This document shows positions 41,532-42,507 of a stretch of DNA of 42,507 nt, piece by piece. Source of the DNA: Chryseobacterium sp. 36-9. Its GTDB lineage: Bacteria; Bacteroidota; Bacteroidia; Flavobacteriales; Weeksellaceae. Where the stretch lies: NCBI GenBank assembly GCA_001898785.1, contig MKVE01000014.1:34550-77056 (forward strand). The letters are read 5' to 3'. Both the position numbers and the translations under genes were made by a program. The notes beneath the pieces are model-generated. The model saw only the letters and a list, made by a program, of their open reading frames with translations. It did no database searches and had not been told where the DNA came from. The first letter of the stretch is position 1. Each line of letters starts with the position of its first letter.

Positions 41532-41909
41532 TTAGCTGAGCAATGTTTTATACTTTTCACGATTATCAATCAGCATCCAAAGATTGATTAATAAAAGAAT
41601 AACAGCAATAATTCTACCTTCGTTTGTAGGAAACAGTGTAAAGTTATGAAGAACAATTCCAACCATTACCGGCAAAATAACAATCGCGCCAAGGGCTCTT
41701 GTTTTAGGCAAAATAAAAAGCAATCCTCCAATCAATTCAACCGTACCAACTAATGGCATGAGCCAGGTGATTTCTCCAAAAGCTGCAAACAATTTCATTT
41801 GTTCAGGTTCCATTTTAGGCATTGGCATATAATGCAGAAACTTGTCTAATCCGGCATTGATAAACATTAATCCAAAAAGAAGACATAGAATAAATTTGAC
41901 GTATTTCAT
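41532..41909 (-). CDS. DoxX-family membrane protein
   Basis: The 125-residue protein has four hydrophobic segments (about 4-20, 45-70, 73-92 and 98-116). The opening FILCLLFGLMFINAGLDKFLHY and LMPLVGTVELIGGLLFILPKTRALGAIVILPVMVGIVLHN match DoxX/SURF4-like proteins (PF07681). Family knowledge: members are linked to thiosulfate-quinone oxidoreductase in archaea and to redox membrane complexes in bacteria, but most have no assigned role. It appears to be a single gene. Confidence 0.88.
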   Translation of the reverse strand: MKYVKFILCLLFGLMFINAGLDKFLHYMPMPKMEPEQMKLFAAFGEITWLMPLVGTVELIGGLLFILPKTRALGAIVILPVMVGIVLHNFTLFPTNEGRIIAVILLLINLWMLIDNREKYKTLLS

Positions 41910-42017
41910 ACCACGAATAGTTTTTTAATTTAATTCTAAATTAAATCTTTTTTTCTATTCAAAAATTGTCTTAAGAAAACTTTTATAAAAAATTTAGATT
42001 GAATTTGAAAATAAAAA

Positions 42018-42045
42018 AATCCGCTCAGAGAATTCTGAACGGATT
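42018..42045 (-). terminator. Terminator after lon
   Basis: AATCCGCTCAGA and TCTGAACGGATT pair with one mismatch that becomes a U-G wobble in minus-strand RNA, so the hairpin suits the lon transcript. It is 27 bp past the lon stop. Confidence 0.8.
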
Positions 42046-42071
42046 AGTATTTATAATGTTTATTCTAAAAC

Positions 42072-42506
42072 CTATTTCAAAGCAATTTTAATCACTTCAC
42101 TCATATTGTTGACATAGTTGACTTTAAGATTTTTCAGATAATCTTTTTTGATTTCTTCCACATCTTTTTTGTTCGCTTCGCAAAGAATCACTTCCTTGAT
42201 TCCAGCTCTTGTTGCAGCTAATAATTTTTCCTTGATTCCGCCAACAGGCAATACTTTTCCACGTAGGGTGATTTCGCCGGTCATAGCCAAGTGAGGCTTC
42301 ACTTTTTTGTTCTTATAGCTGGAAACCATTGATGTCAACATCGCAATTCCGGCAGAAGGTCCGTCTTTCGGCGTTGCACCTTCCGGAACGTGAACGTGGA
42401 TGTTCTTTTTCTCGATATCTTCTTCCGAAATCCCTAACTCTTCATAATGCGCTTTGATAAATTCCAATGCGATTGTTGCGGATTCTTTCATCACGTTGCC
42501 GAGATT
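42072..42506 (-). CDS. lon: ATP-dependent protease Lon, C-terminal part
   Basis: The gene enters from beyond the window; 145 residues of its C-terminal protease domain are seen, beginning [14 protein letters not shown]. The catalytic Ser lies in [12 protein letters not shown] and the Lys in [15 protein letters not shown], the Ser-Lys dyad of Lon. [28 protein letters not shown] and [14 protein letters not shown] are family signatures. Lon degrades misfolded and short-lived proteins in the cytoplasm. The ATPase part is outside. The GTG at 42494 is internal (Val), not a start. Confidence 0.95.
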   Translation of the reverse strand, partial: NLGNVMKESATIALEFIKAHYEELGISEEDIEKKNIHVHVPEGATPKDGPSAGIAMLTSMVSSYKNKKVKPHLAMTGEITLRGKVLPVGGIKEKLLAATRAGIKEVILCEANKKDVEEIKKDYLKNLKVNYVNNMSEVIKIALK

Positions 42507-42507
42507 T

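Noticed and set aside
1-42507. CRISPR array, tRNA/rRNA, insertion sequence, integrase, toxin-antitoxin or phage-defence set
   Set aside because: No regularly spaced repeats, cloverleaf-like sequences, transposase or integrase motifs, or known defence domains were seen on either strand.

Overview
The window is a 42.5 kb piece of chromosome from a Bacteroidota bacterium, most likely class Flavobacteriia, family Weeksellaceae (Chryseobacterium/Epilithonimonas-like). The evidence is the AT-rich sequence, a type IX secretion (T9SS) sorting tail, Bacteroidota-type -7 promoter boxes (TAnnTTTG) in front of many genes, Bacteroidota-restricted families (DUF4271, DUF4296, OMP_b-brl_2 barrels), and the gene neighbourhoods tgt-lptF/G-like and rsfS-ftsH-LUD-cdsA-psd. 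The genus is an inference. No tRNA, rRNA, CRISPR array, insertion sequence, prophage or recognisable defence island is visible.

Layout. 1-1.7 kb: end of an Mla-type lipid ABC transporter (mlaE fragment, mlaF) followed by an outer-membrane beta-barrel. 1.9-5.5 kb: AraC regulator, small membrane protein, M48 lipoprotein peptidase, thiL and a 4HBT thioesterase. 5.7-8.5 kb: HI0933-type flavoprotein, two small lipoproteins, a DUF2809 membrane protein, a secreted TonB-C protein and an apparent gene remnant. 8.5-12.1 kb: mutS and a JmjC/cupin protein. 12.3-14.2 kb: a persulfide-dioxygenase-like MBL/double-rhodanese protein and a CQPC thioredoxin, probably a sulfur/redox pair. 14.2-18.2 kb: a minus-strand set of nitrilase-family amidase, TPR-TM-LuxR regulator and T9SS cargo protein. 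18.3-21.6 kb: L,D-transpeptidase-like protein, then an OmpR-type response regulator and its histidine kinase. 21.8-27.9 kb: SRPBCC protein, two small conserved proteins, an operon of a two-domain esterase and a GH13 glucosidase, and a membrane-bound LytTR regulator. 27.9-31.5 kb: S9 oligopeptidase, hemD and DUF4271. 31.6-35.1 kb: polyprenol-P-mannose synthase, DUF4296 lipoprotein, tgt and LptF/G permease. 35.1-40.5 kb: birA divergent from rsfS-ftsH, then LUD-cdsA-psd. 40.7-42.5 kb: alpha/beta hydrolase, DoxX protein and the C-terminal part of lon.

How it works together. Most of the window is housekeeping: envelope lipid traffic and phospholipid synthesis (Mla, CdsA, Psd, LptF/G), proteostasis (FtsH, Lon, S9 and M48 peptidases), cofactors (ThiL, HemD, BirA), DNA repair (MutS) and tRNA modification (Tgt). 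Genes are tightly packed, and five convergent pairs have abutting or overlapping stop codons. Several -7 boxes lie only 12-35 nt before the start codon, implying short leaders.

I do not see a clear new multi-gene system. The best leads are: a pair of hairpins at 5612-5680 whose stems differ by compensating changes, inside a predicted 5' leader; a decayed gene at 7714-7871 with its terminator still in place; a Tiki/ChaN/EreA-like plus esterase-D fusion operonic with GH13; a degenerate rhodanese domain in the MBL protein; a Tgt without the usual zinc cysteines; and a 17-bp palindrome between rsfS and ftsH.
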